Assembly (NCBI RefSeq): GCF_029963765.1
Contig: NZ_JALBYU010000016.1
Location: 1 to 64,000 of the forward strand
Length of the DNA stretch: 64,000 nucleotides
Source: Pseudomonas sp. UYIF39
Lineage (GTDB): Bacteria > Pseudomonadota > Gammaproteobacteria > Pseudomonadales > Pseudomonadaceae
Direction: 5' to 3'
The notes beneath the pieces are model-generated. The model worked only from the letters and a program-made list of their open reading frames with translations, was not told where the DNA came from and ran no database searches. This document shows positions 43,067 through 50,638 of this stretch, in pieces. Positions within the stretch are counted from its first letter, which is position 1; the number at the start of each line of letters is the position of its first letter. Both the position numbers and the translations under genes were made by a program.

Positions 43067-43909
43067 TTAGGCAAAGAGTTGCGCGCTGAGGTCGCGGCTC
43101 GCGCTCAGAAGGCCGGGCAGGAAACGTTGTTCCAGCTCGTTGCGGCTGACTCGGCCGGCGTGGGTACTGACATTTAGCGCCGCTACGACTTGGCCGGAAG
43201 CGTCGTACACCGGAACGGCAATCGAGCGCAGACCCTGCTCCAGTTCCTGATCGACGATGCACCAGCCTTGCTGCCGTACCTCTTGCAGGCATTCGAGCAA
43301 CGCCTCGGGGGTGTGCAAGGTTCGGCTGGTCTTGGCTTGCAGCTCTGCATGGTCGAGGTACTCGCGCAACGACGTATCATCCAGCGCCGCGAGAAGAATC
43401 CGACCCATCGAGGTGCAATAGGCGGGCAGACGTCCACCCACCGACAGGTCGACGGAAATCAGTCGCTGGGTGGTGGCCGAACGAGCGATGTACAAGATGT
43501 CATCGCCTTCCAGAGTGGCCATGTTGCAGGCTTCATGAAGTTGCTCACTCATGCGGTCCAGGTAGGGCTGAGCGGAAACCGCCAGCGGCGTCGAGGACAC
43601 ATAGGCATGGCCAAGCGTCAGTACTTTGGGCAGCAGCGAATACGTGCGGCCGTCGGTAGTGGCGTAGCCGAGTTTGATCAGTGTGTGCAGGCAACGTCGC
43701 ACAGCAGCGCGGGGGATTTCCGTGCGGTGGCTGATCTGGGCGATGGTGAGGTGACGTTTGCGCTCCTGGAACGCTTGCACCACGGCCAGGCCACGGGCCA
43801 GGGAAGTCATGAAATCCGGGTCACCGGTCAGTGCCTGAATCCGCTTGGCGGGCGAGGCAACGATCGGCGGCGCCACTGAAGCGAAGGAATTGCGCATTTG
43901 ATCGTTCAT
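43067..43909 (-). CDS. pcaR: IclR-family activator of the pca regulon
   Basis: The 280-residue protein has an IclR winged HTH (MTSLARGLAVVQAFQERKRH, then IAQISHRTEIPRAAVRRCLH) and an effector domain (CTSMGRILLAALDD, QGWCIVDQELEQGLRSIAVP), typical of PcaR/PcaU, which respond to beta-ketoadipate. The ATG at 43909 has AAGGA upstream; a longer frame to 43927 does not. It is followed by pcaK, 128 bp away, behind an inverted operator. Confidence 0.93.
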   Translation of the reverse strand: MNDQMRNSFASVAPPIVASPAKRIQALTGDPDFMTSLARGLAVVQAFQERKRHLTIAQISHRTEIPRAAVRRCLHTLIKLGYATTDGRTYSLLPKVLTLGHAYVSSTPLAVSAQPYLDRMSEQLHEACNMATLEGDDILYIARSATTQRLISVDLSVGGRLPAYCTSMGRILLAALDDTSLREYLDHAELQAKTSRTLHTPEALLECLQEVRQQGWCIVDQELEQGLRSIAVPVYDASGQVVAALNVSTHAGRVSRNELEQRFLPGLLSASRDLSAQLFA

Positions 43910-43989
43910 ATAAGGTCCTTTTCCCACACGGTTCAGCGGCTATTACAAGCGGCAGCCGGTCCCTCACACAAGCCCGAGCAGCCAAGACT

Positions 43990-44022
43990 GTGCGATTATC
44001 GAACCATCGACCGATAATCGCA
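43990..44022. promoter_or_regulatory. PcaR-type boxes upstream of pcaR
   Basis: GTGCGATTATCGAAC at 43990-44004 is the exact reverse complement of GTTCGATAATCGCAC, the P. putida PcaR site as I recall it. CCGATAATCGCA at 44011-44022 is a second copy in the opposite orientation. They lie about 80-110 bp ahead of pcaR, consistent with autoregulation. Confidence 0.75.
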
Positions 44023-44409
44023 ATCAACTCCCTCAGGACCAGCCGACTATCGAATGGCTTGGACTATTTTTACATTGGCTCTGACGCAGACTAGAAGGGT
44101 CGATGTAATTGTCCTAACTTGTTCGACTTAATGGCGTCAGAAAGACATCACTGTAACGTCGTGCCGCCGAACGACCTAGTTAGCCGTACTAAGTTGCGAG
44201 TAACAAAACAATCACACATCAAGACCCACTTTTAACTCTTTGACGATAGTGTTCTTCGAATCGACCGCTATAATGAAATTCAGTGGTGACCGGTTTTTAA
44301 TTGCCGATTCCGCCACCCGGTAGCGCGATGTTCCATCGCCGTTACCGCAGCAAGCGCCTGACACTCATTTCATATGCTTGGCCAAGGCGTTCGCTGAAAC
44401 AGGAAACTG
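44023..44409. other. Non-coding stretch with a consensus -10 box
   Basis: No gene is visible between the pcaR boxes and the small ORF at 44410. The stretch is less GC-rich than its surroundings. TATAAT at 44269-44274 is a perfect -10, preceded by TTGACG at 44240-44245 (23-bp spacer, too long for a good pair). It would drive the 59- and 66-residue ORFs through a leader of about 130 nt. Confidence 0.45.
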
Positions 44410-44589
44410 ATGCTACGTCAGCTATTTATCTCTGGTGCCGTGGCCGCCTGCAAAATGGAAGTAATTGATCGCAATGCCGTAAAAAATGATGCCTTTGCGG
44501 GCCTTGTCCTTTCGGCGAGCGTGGTCAAATACATTTGCTGCAGCGCGTTTCACCAGAATTTATCTCAACTCAATCAGGTAGCACTGTGA
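44410..44589 (+). CDS. Candidate small ORF, 59 residues
   Basis: An ATG preceded by AACAGGAAACTG, a good ribosome site, opens MLRQLFISGAVAACKMEVID and ends in NLSQLNQVAL. The stop TGA overlaps the GTG start of the next gene (GTGA), suggesting translational coupling. The N-terminal third is weakly hydrophobic and four cysteines are present. I do not recognise it. It could be a real peptide or a leader for the downstream gene. Confidence 0.4.
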   Translation: MLRQLFISGAVAACKMEVIDRNAVKNDAFAGLVLSASVVKYICCSAFHQNLSQLNQVAL

Positions 44590-44786
44590 CGAAAGACGAA
44601 CTGCGCGCGGAACTTGAGCGCCAGGAACAACGTTACAAGGAAGTTTACGGCGGGGAAGTCACCACCTACGCCGCTCAGCCCGAACCGGAACGCAAACCCT
44701 GGCGTAAACGCGCCACCGTTCAGGATCAGGCTTTCACTCAAGAATTGCAGAAAATGGAAAAGGAACTCAAAGCCGAAGAGCCATAA
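44586..44786 (+). CDS. Conserved small hydrophilic protein, 66 residues
   Basis: A GTG start at 44586 gives a highly charged 66-residue protein (KDELRAELERQEQRYKEVYG, then FTQELQKMEKELKAEEP) predicted to be helical, with a Pro/Arg-rich middle (EPERKPWRKRAT). It resembles small hypothetical proteins seen in pseudomonads. An upstream in-frame ATG at 44535 would add 17 residues, but the GTG has GGTAGCACT before it and fits a coupled start. Function unknown. Confidence 0.65.
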   Translation: MTKDELRAELERQEQRYKEVYGGEVTTYAAQPEPERKPWRKRATVQDQAFTQELQKMEKELKAEEP

Positions 44787-45160
44787 GCCCTCGCCTGAAT
44801 CCTTTCAAGGGTCTGCGTCTGCACCCGTTAAAAGCGGGAGTATCGATGATGCCTTTCGCGCCCGCTACCAGCGGGCAGCGGCCACCTCACCCCCCGGATG
44901 AGGCAAATGGCGCATGTCTGGCCCTCTTTTCAGATATTTCACACAAGCGTTAAAACCTCTTGCTCCTACGAGAGGACGCCTTGTGGCTGCGGCCTTTTCA
45001 AAGCAATTCAATGACTTGCAAAACCCAGTAAAAACCTGGGACTTGGGCTGCTGCTAAAAATTAATTCGTTGAAGAATGTTACCGATGAGCACCTAGTGCA
45101 TCGATTAGCAGTCTTTTCTGGCATAATCGCGCCCCCTTACGACCGGGTCAGAAAACCTTC
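44787..45160. other. Intergenic region ahead of pitA
   Basis: A perfect 7-bp hairpin GCCCGCT-ACC-AGCGGGC lies at 44860-44876 without a T-run. Closer to pitA, CATAAT at 45122-45127 is a plausible -10 with no good -35. No PHO box and no coding frame are seen. It probably holds the pitA promoter. Confidence 0.4.
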
Positions 45161-46636
45161 ATGATCGATTTATTCAGCGGACTAGATGCTTGGGTGCTTG
45201 TGAGCCTCTTGCTCGCCCTGGCCTTTGTCCTCGCCTTCGAGTTCATCAACGGCTTTCATGACACCGCTAACGCGGTGGCCACCGTTATCTACACCAAAGC
45301 CATGCCGCCCCATCTGGCGGTGTTCTTTTCCGGTGTTTTCAACTTTCTCGGCGTGCTGTTGGGCGGTGTCGGCGTGGCGTATGCCATCGTCCACCTGCTG
45401 CCGGTGGAGCTGCTGATCAATGTGAACACCGGTCACGGGCTGGCCATGGTGTTCTCACTGCTCGCCGCCGCCATCACCTGGAACCTGGGCACCTGGTACT
45501 TCGGTATCCCGGCTTCCAGCTCCCATACGCTGATCGGGTCGATCCTCGGTGTTGGCCTTGCCAACGCCTTGATCAACGACATTCCGTTGGCTGATGGCGT
45601 GAACTGGCAGAAAGCGATCGATATCGGTGCGTCCCTGGTGTTCTCGCCAATGGCCGGTTTCATCGTTGCCGCTCTGGTGCTGATCGGACTGAAATGGTGG
45701 CGCCCACTGTCGAAGATGCACAAGACGCCGGACCAGCGCCGCAAACTCGATGACAAGAAGCACCCACCGTTCTGGAACCGCCTGGTACTGGTGATCTCGG
45801 CCATGGCCGTGAGCTTCGTGCACGGTTCCAACGATGGCCAGAAAGGCATCGGCCTAATCATGCTGGTGCTGATCGGTATCGTGCCGGCGCAGTTCGTACT
45901 CGACCTGAGCAGCACGACCTACCAGATCGAGCGGACCCGCGATGCGACCTTGCACCTGAGCCAGTTCTATAAGCGCAATGCCGAAACGCTGGGTGAGTAC
46001 CTGGCCCTGGGCAAAAGCGTGGAAGGCGATCTACCGGAGAAGTTCCGTTGCAACCCGCAACAGACCGAACCGACCATCACCGCCCTGCTCGGCACCCTTA
46101 AAGGTGTAGCGGACTACCACTCGCTGCCGTCTGAAAGCCGCATCGAAGTGCGTCGTTATCTGCTCTGCCTGGACGACACGGCGAAGAAAGTCGGCAAGCT
46201 GCCTGGCCTCGCCCCCCGTGAAAAGGCTGACCTGGACAAGCTGCGCAAAGACCTGACCACTACTACCGAATACGCCCCGTTCTGGGTGATTCTGGCGGTC
46301 GCCCTGGCCCTCGGCCTGGGTACCATGGTCGGCTGGAAACGCGTGGTTCTGACCATCGGCGAGAAGATCGGCAAGCAAGGCATGACTTACGCTCAAGGCA
46401 TGTCTGCACAGATCACCACTGCGTGCATGATCGGCCTGGCCAACATCTTCAGCCTGCCGGTCTCCACCACCCACGTCCTGTCGTCGGGCGTGGCCGGCAC
46501 CATGGTCGCCAATAAAAGCGGCCTTCAGGGTGGCACCGTCAAAACCATCCTGCTGGCCTGGGTCCTGACCCTGCCAGCCACAGTGGCCTTGTCGGCCGGC
46601 CTGTTCTGGCTGGCGTCGAAGGCACTGGGCAGCTGA
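45161..46636 (+). CDS. pitA: Low-affinity inorganic phosphate transporter
   Basis: The 491-residue protein is close in length to E. coli PitA (499). It has the duplicated PiT signature: GFHDTANAVATVIYTKAM in the N-terminal half and VSFVHGSNDGQKGIG in the centre. Further elements are SSHTLIGSILGVGLANAL and a C-terminal VSTTHVLSSGVAGTM. A cytoplasmic loop of about 130 residues separates the two membrane halves. It imports metal-phosphate complexes with protons. A strong terminator follows. Confidence 0.94.
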   Translation: MIDLFSGLDAWVLVSLLLALAFVLAFEFINGFHDTANAVATVIYTKAMPPHLAVFFSGVFNFLGVLLGGVGVAYAIVHLLPVELLINVNTGHGLAMVFSLLAAAITWNLGTWYFGIPASSSHTLIGSILGVGLANALINDIPLADGVNWQKAIDIGASLVFSPMAGFIVAALVLIGLKWWRPLSKMHKTPDQRRKLDDKKHPPFWNRLVLVISAMAVSFVHGSNDGQKGIGLIMLVLIGIVPAQFVLDLSSTTYQIERTRDATLHLSQFYKRNAETLGEYLALGKSVEGDLPEKFRCNPQQTEPTITALLGTLKGVADYHSLPSESRIEVRRYLLCLDDTAKKVGKLPGLAPREKADLDKLRKDLTTTTEYAPFWVILAVALALGLGTMVGWKRVVLTIGEKIGKQGMTYAQGMSAQITTACMIGLANIFSLPVSTTHVLSSGVAGTMVANKSGLQGGTVKTILLAWVLTLPATVALSAGLFWLASKALGS

Positions 46637-46648
46637 TCCATCGCTGCT

Positions 46649-46685
46649 AAAAAAGGCGCGTTCCGTGAGGTTCGCGCCTTTTTTA
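46649..46685 (+). terminator. Rho-independent terminator after pitA
   Basis: AAAAAAGGCGCG and CGCGCCTTTTTT form a long stem around TTCCGTGAGGTT, with T-runs on both strands. It could serve transcripts from either side. Confidence 0.9.
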
Positions 46686-46792
46686 TGGCCGCCGGAACGA
46701 TCAGGCACGTATTCCGATAGATTTTCAGACACAAAAAAAGGGCAACCGAAGTTGCCCAAAATGCCTTGCGTGCTCATTGCTTCCAGAAAGAC

Positions 46793-46906
46793 CTACGGTT
46801 TGCGCTTATGCGAATCCTTCCAGATAAAAAATCCAAACCCTGCAAAAAACAGAACCATGAGGCCGACTGTCAGCACTCCGGCGATCACCACGTTGTCGAA
46901 AAACAT
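46793..46906 (-). CDS. 37-residue single-pass membrane peptide
   Basis: The ATG at 46906 has a perfect AGGAGG site (GCAGGAGGCCAGTC). The peptide opens MFFDNVVIAGVLTVGLMVLF and continues FAGFGFFIWKDSHKRK before the stop at 46793. The hydrophobic core followed by a basic tail predicts one membrane helix with the C terminus in the cytoplasm. It resembles short Pseudomonas membrane proteins, possibly DUF3149-like; I am unsure of the family name. Confidence 0.7.
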   Translation of the reverse strand: MFFDNVVIAGVLTVGLMVLFFAGFGFFIWKDSHKRKP

Positions 46907-47050
46907 GACTGGCCTCCTGCACTTGCCTTGTTGCGATGGGGCTAAGTTAACCAATCAGACAGGAGAAGAAATTGACCGGGATCAATGTCGCCCGAGACTG
47001 GGCGTAAAGGAGGGGAAATAACTGACCTGCATCAACCGATGCAGGGTGTT

Positions 47051-47212
47051 TCAACGCTTTTTCGGTTTGTTTTTCGGCTTTTTCTTCGCTTTACCCAACG
47101 GCATGGCCTGTTCGAACGCCTGGCGTACTTCGTTCAGGCGTTTGTCGTTGAGGTCATGCACCCGCTTGGCGCGTTCGGCGTTGAGGTCGATCAGTTTGTC
47201 GTCTTGGCTCAT
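47051..47212 (-). CDS. Conserved small basic protein, 53 residues
   Basis: The frame from the ATG at 47212 gives MSQDDKLIDLNAERAKRVHD, a charged helix, and a Lys-rich tail (KAKKKPKNKPKKR). It resembles small conserved hypothetical proteins of pseudomonads; the tail suggests nucleic-acid or ribosome contact. No clear ribosome site is visible. It is divergent from the LysR gene at 47349. Confidence 0.65.
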   Translation of the reverse strand: MSQDDKLIDLNAERAKRVHDLNDKRLNEVRQAFEQAMPLGKAKKKPKNKPKKR

Positions 47213-47348
47213 GGTGTTCTGTGCATCGCGTGAACGGAATTGCGCCAATAATGCGGTCTGGCGCCCGCGCTGACCAGTCACCTGCGCGGCAAGGCCATAC
47301 AAAATATGTGCTCACGCCGATTTTTCGCCGCACAATTGGCGCTTTGCG

Positions 47349-48242
47349 ATGGACCCAAAGGACCCAACCGTGGAATTGCACCAGGACCTGCCGCCCTTGA
47401 TGGCCCTGCGCGCCTTTGAGGCCGTGGCCCGGCATTTGAGCTTCATCAAGGCTGCCGAGGAGTTGTCGGTGACCCAAAGTGCAATCAGCCATCAAGTGCA
47501 CAAGCTTGAGCAATCCCTTAATCAGCCGCTGTTTGTCCGCCGCACCCGGGCCATCGACCTGACACCGGCCGGCGAACGGTACTACCGCAAGATTCAACCG
47601 GCACTGGCGTCTATTGCTGCGGCTACCCGCGAACTGCGCGGCGATGAGCAACAGCCAATCACCCTGCGCATCGGCCTGCTCGCCTCGTTCGCCACCCTGT
47701 GGCTGGCGCCGCGCCTGGCCGGTTTCAACGCGCGCCATCCGCAGATTCATGTGGAACTGCTGCCGTCGGTGCAACTGGCGGATGTCAGCGCTGGCGAAGT
47801 AGACCTGGCGATCCGCTATGGCAAGGGCGGCTGGCCCAGGGTCCAGGCCCGCCGCTTTATGGCGGAAAAACTGACCCCCGTGTGCAGCCCCGCGTTCAAG
47901 GCCCAAGGTGTCGACAAAGGCCCACTGCTCATGGCCAAGTCCCATCAGCCGTTCGAATGGATCGATTGGAGCGCGCGCAACGCCGTCGACCTCGCCCATT
48001 ACCCCAGCGTGATGCTGCACGACTACAACATCGTCGTGGAGGCCGCCGTGGCCGGCCAGGGCATCGCCATGGGCCGGCAGCATTTGATCGAACGCCGGCT
48101 CAAGGAAGGCGCGCTGGTCGAGGCCTTCGACACGCCGCCGTTCACCGGCGAAATCGGCTACTGGCTGGTCACCCCGGAGCGTCCGCCCAGCGATGCCGCG
48201 CAGTGCTTCGCACAATGGTTGAGTGACATCGCCGACACATGA
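47349..48242 (+). CDS. LysR-family regulator (GcvA-like)
   Basis: The 297-residue protein has the GcvA-type opening LPPLMALRAFEAVARHLSF, the HTH KAAEELSVTQSAISHQVHKL, and an effector domain with LRIGLLASFATLWLAPRL and VDLAIRYGKGGWP. It reads in the same direction as the RidA and aminotransferase-fold genes 88 bp downstream, so it may be their regulator and even share their transcript. Confidence 0.88.
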   Translation: MDPKDPTVELHQDLPPLMALRAFEAVARHLSFIKAAEELSVTQSAISHQVHKLEQSLNQPLFVRRTRAIDLTPAGERYYRKIQPALASIAAATRELRGDEQQPITLRIGLLASFATLWLAPRLAGFNARHPQIHVELLPSVQLADVSAGEVDLAIRYGKGGWPRVQARRFMAEKLTPVCSPAFKAQGVDKGPLLMAKSHQPFEWIDWSARNAVDLAHYPSVMLHDYNIVVEAAVAGQGIAMGRQHLIERRLKEGALVEAFDTPPFTGEIGYWLVTPERPPSDAAQCFAQWLSDIADT

Positions 48243-48330
48243 GTTATTTGGATACGTCGGATTAAATCTATCCGTTTGTCGCCCTCCTCCAACGCCAACA
48301 TGCTGGACCCTTCATTCAGGAGGATTCCCC

Positions 48331-48801
48331 ATGACCGATTCACTCGCCCAACGCGTCCAGCAACTGGGCTTGGCCTTGCCGACCCCGAGCCAGCCGATCG
48401 CCAACTACGTCAACCATGTGCGCAGCCAGAACCAGTTGTTCATTTCCGGGCAGATTCCGTTGCTCGACGGCAAACCGACATTCGTCGGGCGACTGGGCGA
48501 AGCGATCAGCGACGAAGAAGGGGCCAATGCCGCCGAACTGGCTGCGCTGGGGCTGCTTTCGCAACTCAGCCATGCGCTGGGTGACGACTTGAGCAAACTG
48601 GTGCGCATCATCCGCCTCGGCGTGTTTATCGCCAGCGCCGGGGATTTCAAAAACCAGGGCGTCGTGGCCAACGGCGCGTCAAACCTGCTGGTCAACACCC
48701 TCGGCGAGAAAGGCCGGCATGTACGCACGGCGGTTGGCGTTTCGAGCCTGCCCGCTGGCGTGGCAGTGGAAATCGACGCGATCTTCGAGCTGCATCCATG
48801 A
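48331..48801 (+). CDS. RidA-family protein (reactive imine/enamine deaminase type)
   Basis: The 156-residue protein has the RidA/YjgF pattern: YVNHVRSQNQLFISGQIPLLDGK, GANAAELAALGLLSQLSHAL, and the C-terminal VRTAVGVSSLPAGVAVEIDA with the conserved Arg and Glu. It is longer than E. coli RidA (128) and belongs to a YjgH-like subgroup. RidA proteins hydrolyse enamine/imine intermediates released by PLP enzymes. An AGGAGG site precedes the ATG. The stop overlaps the PLP-enzyme start (ATGA), a telling pairing. Confidence 0.88.
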   Translation: MTDSLAQRVQQLGLALPTPSQPIANYVNHVRSQNQLFISGQIPLLDGKPTFVGRLGEAISDEEGANAAELAALGLLSQLSHALGDDLSKLVRIIRLGVFIASAGDFKNQGVVANGASNLLVNTLGEKGRHVRTAVGVSSLPAGVAVEIDAIFELHP

Positions 48802-49988
48802 ACCGCGCCGAAGTGACGCATTTGCGCGCGGCCACCCCCGGTTGCGCCCGCGTGGTTCACTTCAACCACGCCGGCGCCTCGTTGCCGAGCCAGGCAACCC
48901 TCGACGCCATCCTTGAACAATTGCAGCGCGAAGCCCTCGGCGGCCCGATGGAGGCGGCCGATCAAAACGTGCAGGCCCGCGCCCGCACGTCCGCCGCCAC
49001 GTTGCTCAACGGCGCGCCCGAAGCGATTGCCTTCGCCAGCAGCGGTTCGGCGGCCTGGGGCATGGCGTTCAATGCGCTGGGGCCGTGGAAAACCGGGGAG
49101 CGGATTCTGGTCGGTCGCCACGAATGGGGCGGCAACCTGGCCTGCATCGCCCGGGCCGTCGCCGCTGGCGCGCAACTGGAGGTGATTCCTTGCGATGAAA
49201 GCGGCGCGGTGTCGGTGACCGCGCTACAGCAAATGATCGACCCGCAGGTGAAGCTGATCGCCCTGACATGGCTCCCCGCCAATGGCGGCCTGATCAACCC
49301 CGCCGAGGCGATTGGCGCGCTGGCGCGAGAGCATGGCATTGCCTATTTCATCGACGCCGGCCAGGCGCTGGGGCAATTACCCTGCGACGTGCAGGCGCTG
49401 AATTGCGATGTGCTCAAGGGCGCCGGGCGCAAATTCCTTCGCGGGCCACGGGGCACCGCGCTGCTTTATATAAGGCCGGGGTTTATGCAACGGCTCAAAC
49501 CGACGCAACTCGATGTGCTTTCAGCCCCGTGGGATGGCGAAGGTTTTGCCCTGCGCGGCGATGCTCGGCGCTTTGAAACCAGTGAAGTGTCGGTGGCTTT
49601 GCTGGCCGGGTTGGCGAATGCGCTGGAGGAATGCAACGCGTTGGGCCCGGCAAATATTCGTCAGCGGATCGATTCGCTGAGCCAGGATTTGCGCAAACGT
49701 CTCGTCACCCTTCCCGGCCTGACGCTGCACAACCTCGGCCCCACGGATCATCAATCCGGCCTGATCGCGTTCACGCTCAAGGGGTGGGACAGCGTTGAAT
49801 TGAAACAGCGATTGGCGCAGCACGGGATCAATATCGGCGCCAATGGCGTGGCGTATACGCCGCTGGATATGCAGGCCAGGGGGCTGGAGAGCATTGCGCG
49901 GATTGCCGTGAGTTATTTGAATACCGAGGAGGAGATTGAGGTGTTGCTGGGGCATTTGCGGGAATTGGCCGAGGGTGGCGGCGTCTGA
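48798..49988 (+). CDS. Class V aminotransferase-fold PLP enzyme
   Basis: The 396-residue enzyme has the cysteine desulfurase/isopenicillin-N-epimerase fold. The PLP ring is held by D186 and Q189 in FIDAGQALGQL and the Schiff-base Lys is K212 in GAGRKFLRGPRGTALL. The N terminus HFNHAGASLPSQATLDAI is typical. No active-site Cys loop of IscS/SufS type is evident, so a lyase, epimerase or aminotransferase is more likely than a desulfurase. Coupling to RidA suggests the reaction releases an enamine. The substrate is unknown. Confidence 0.82.
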   Translation: MNRAEVTHLRAATPGCARVVHFNHAGASLPSQATLDAILEQLQREALGGPMEAADQNVQARARTSAATLLNGAPEAIAFASSGSAAWGMAFNALGPWKTGERILVGRHEWGGNLACIARAVAAGAQLEVIPCDESGAVSVTALQQMIDPQVKLIALTWLPANGGLINPAEAIGALAREHGIAYFIDAGQALGQLPCDVQALNCDVLKGAGRKFLRGPRGTALLYIRPGFMQRLKPTQLDVLSAPWDGEGFALRGDARRFETSEVSVALLAGLANALEECNALGPANIRQRIDSLSQDLRKRLVTLPGLTLHNLGPTDHQSGLIAFTLKGWDSVELKQRLAQHGINIGANGVAYTPLDMQARGLESIARIAVSYLNTEEEIEVLLGHLRELAEGGGV

Positions 49989-49990
49989 AA

Positions 49991-50018
49991 AGATCGCAGC
50001 CTTCGGCAGCTCCTACGG
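49991..50018. repeat. Single REP-like element (GATCGCAGCCTTCGGCAGCT family)
   Basis: AAAGATCGCAGCCTTCGGCA followed by GCTCCTAC is the same unit seen at 60.78 kb. No inverted partner is adjacent. Confidence 0.55.
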
Positions 50019-50032
50019 GGGCAGAGTCAGTT

Positions 50033-50374
50033 TTAGATCTGGATATCGACCCAAAGGCCTTGGCGCGGCTCGTCATCGATCAACGGTGCGACTGGCACGG
50101 TGTTGTCGGCATTGAGTTCGTCACCGGGAATCGCCAGGTGTACTTCCGGGTCTTCGTCGGCTTCCTGGCGACGGCGATCCTGTTCCTGCCGACGGCGCTG
50201 TTCTTCGCGCAGTTGCAGGGCGGCCTCTTCCGGGTCGCGTTTTTGCAGGTCGATCGTGCTTTCGTCTGAGCCTTTCTGCACCGGCACGACCGGCGGAATA
50301 TCCGGGCGCTGGCGGATCGGGTCCTGCTGAGAGGTGATCGGCACGGCACTCAAGGGCAGCATCGGTTGCAGCAT
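50033..50374 (-). CDS. Hypothetical charged low-complexity protein
   Basis: The 113-residue protein starts at an ATG with AGGAG upstream. After a short hydrophobic start (MLQPMLPLSAVPI) it is dominated by charged, repetitive sequence (EEAALQLREEQRRRQEQDRR) and an acidic C-terminal half (IPGDELNADNTVPV). It looks disordered or helical. I do not recognise a domain; similar small proteins occur near rapA in pseudomonads as far as I recall. Confidence 0.65.
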   Translation of the reverse strand: MLQPMLPLSAVPITSQQDPIRQRPDIPPVVPVQKGSDESTIDLQKRDPEEAALQLREEQRRRQEQDRRRQEADEDPEVHLAIPGDELNADNTVPVAPLIDDEPRQGLWVDIQI

Positions 50375-50462
50375 GATTATTAGTCTCCTGTCTTCAGGCT
50401 GTCGGCCAGGCGGGTGGCGACTTGAGCCATCGGTCGCAAAGTTGTGAACCGGTTGGCACTGC

Positions 50463-50556
50463 AGCATCTGCCGAAGGCTGCGAACTTTTAATCGGACAAC
50501 GTGGAACCGTGGCGCTCCCTAAGATCAAAAGATCGCAGGCTTCGCCAGCGCCTACA
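50463..50556. repeat. REP-like inverted pair upstream of rapA
   Basis: AGCATCTGCCGAAGGCTGCG followed by AACTTTT near 50463-50488 is answered by AAAAGATCGCAGGCTTCGCC and AGCGCCTAC at 50527-50556. The arms are diverged but clearly related to the pair at 60.8 kb. Confidence 0.6.
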
Positions 50557-50638
50557 TGCGTTTACACGCGTAATCCTTTGGCCTCAGGGCCTCATTCCGT
50601 TAAGATAGCCCGCTTTTTCAAGGTGGGAGTCAGGCAGC

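Noticed and set aside
48798..49988. IscS/SufS cysteine desulfurase
   Set aside because: No Isc/Suf genes are nearby and no catalytic Cys loop is evident near the C terminus.
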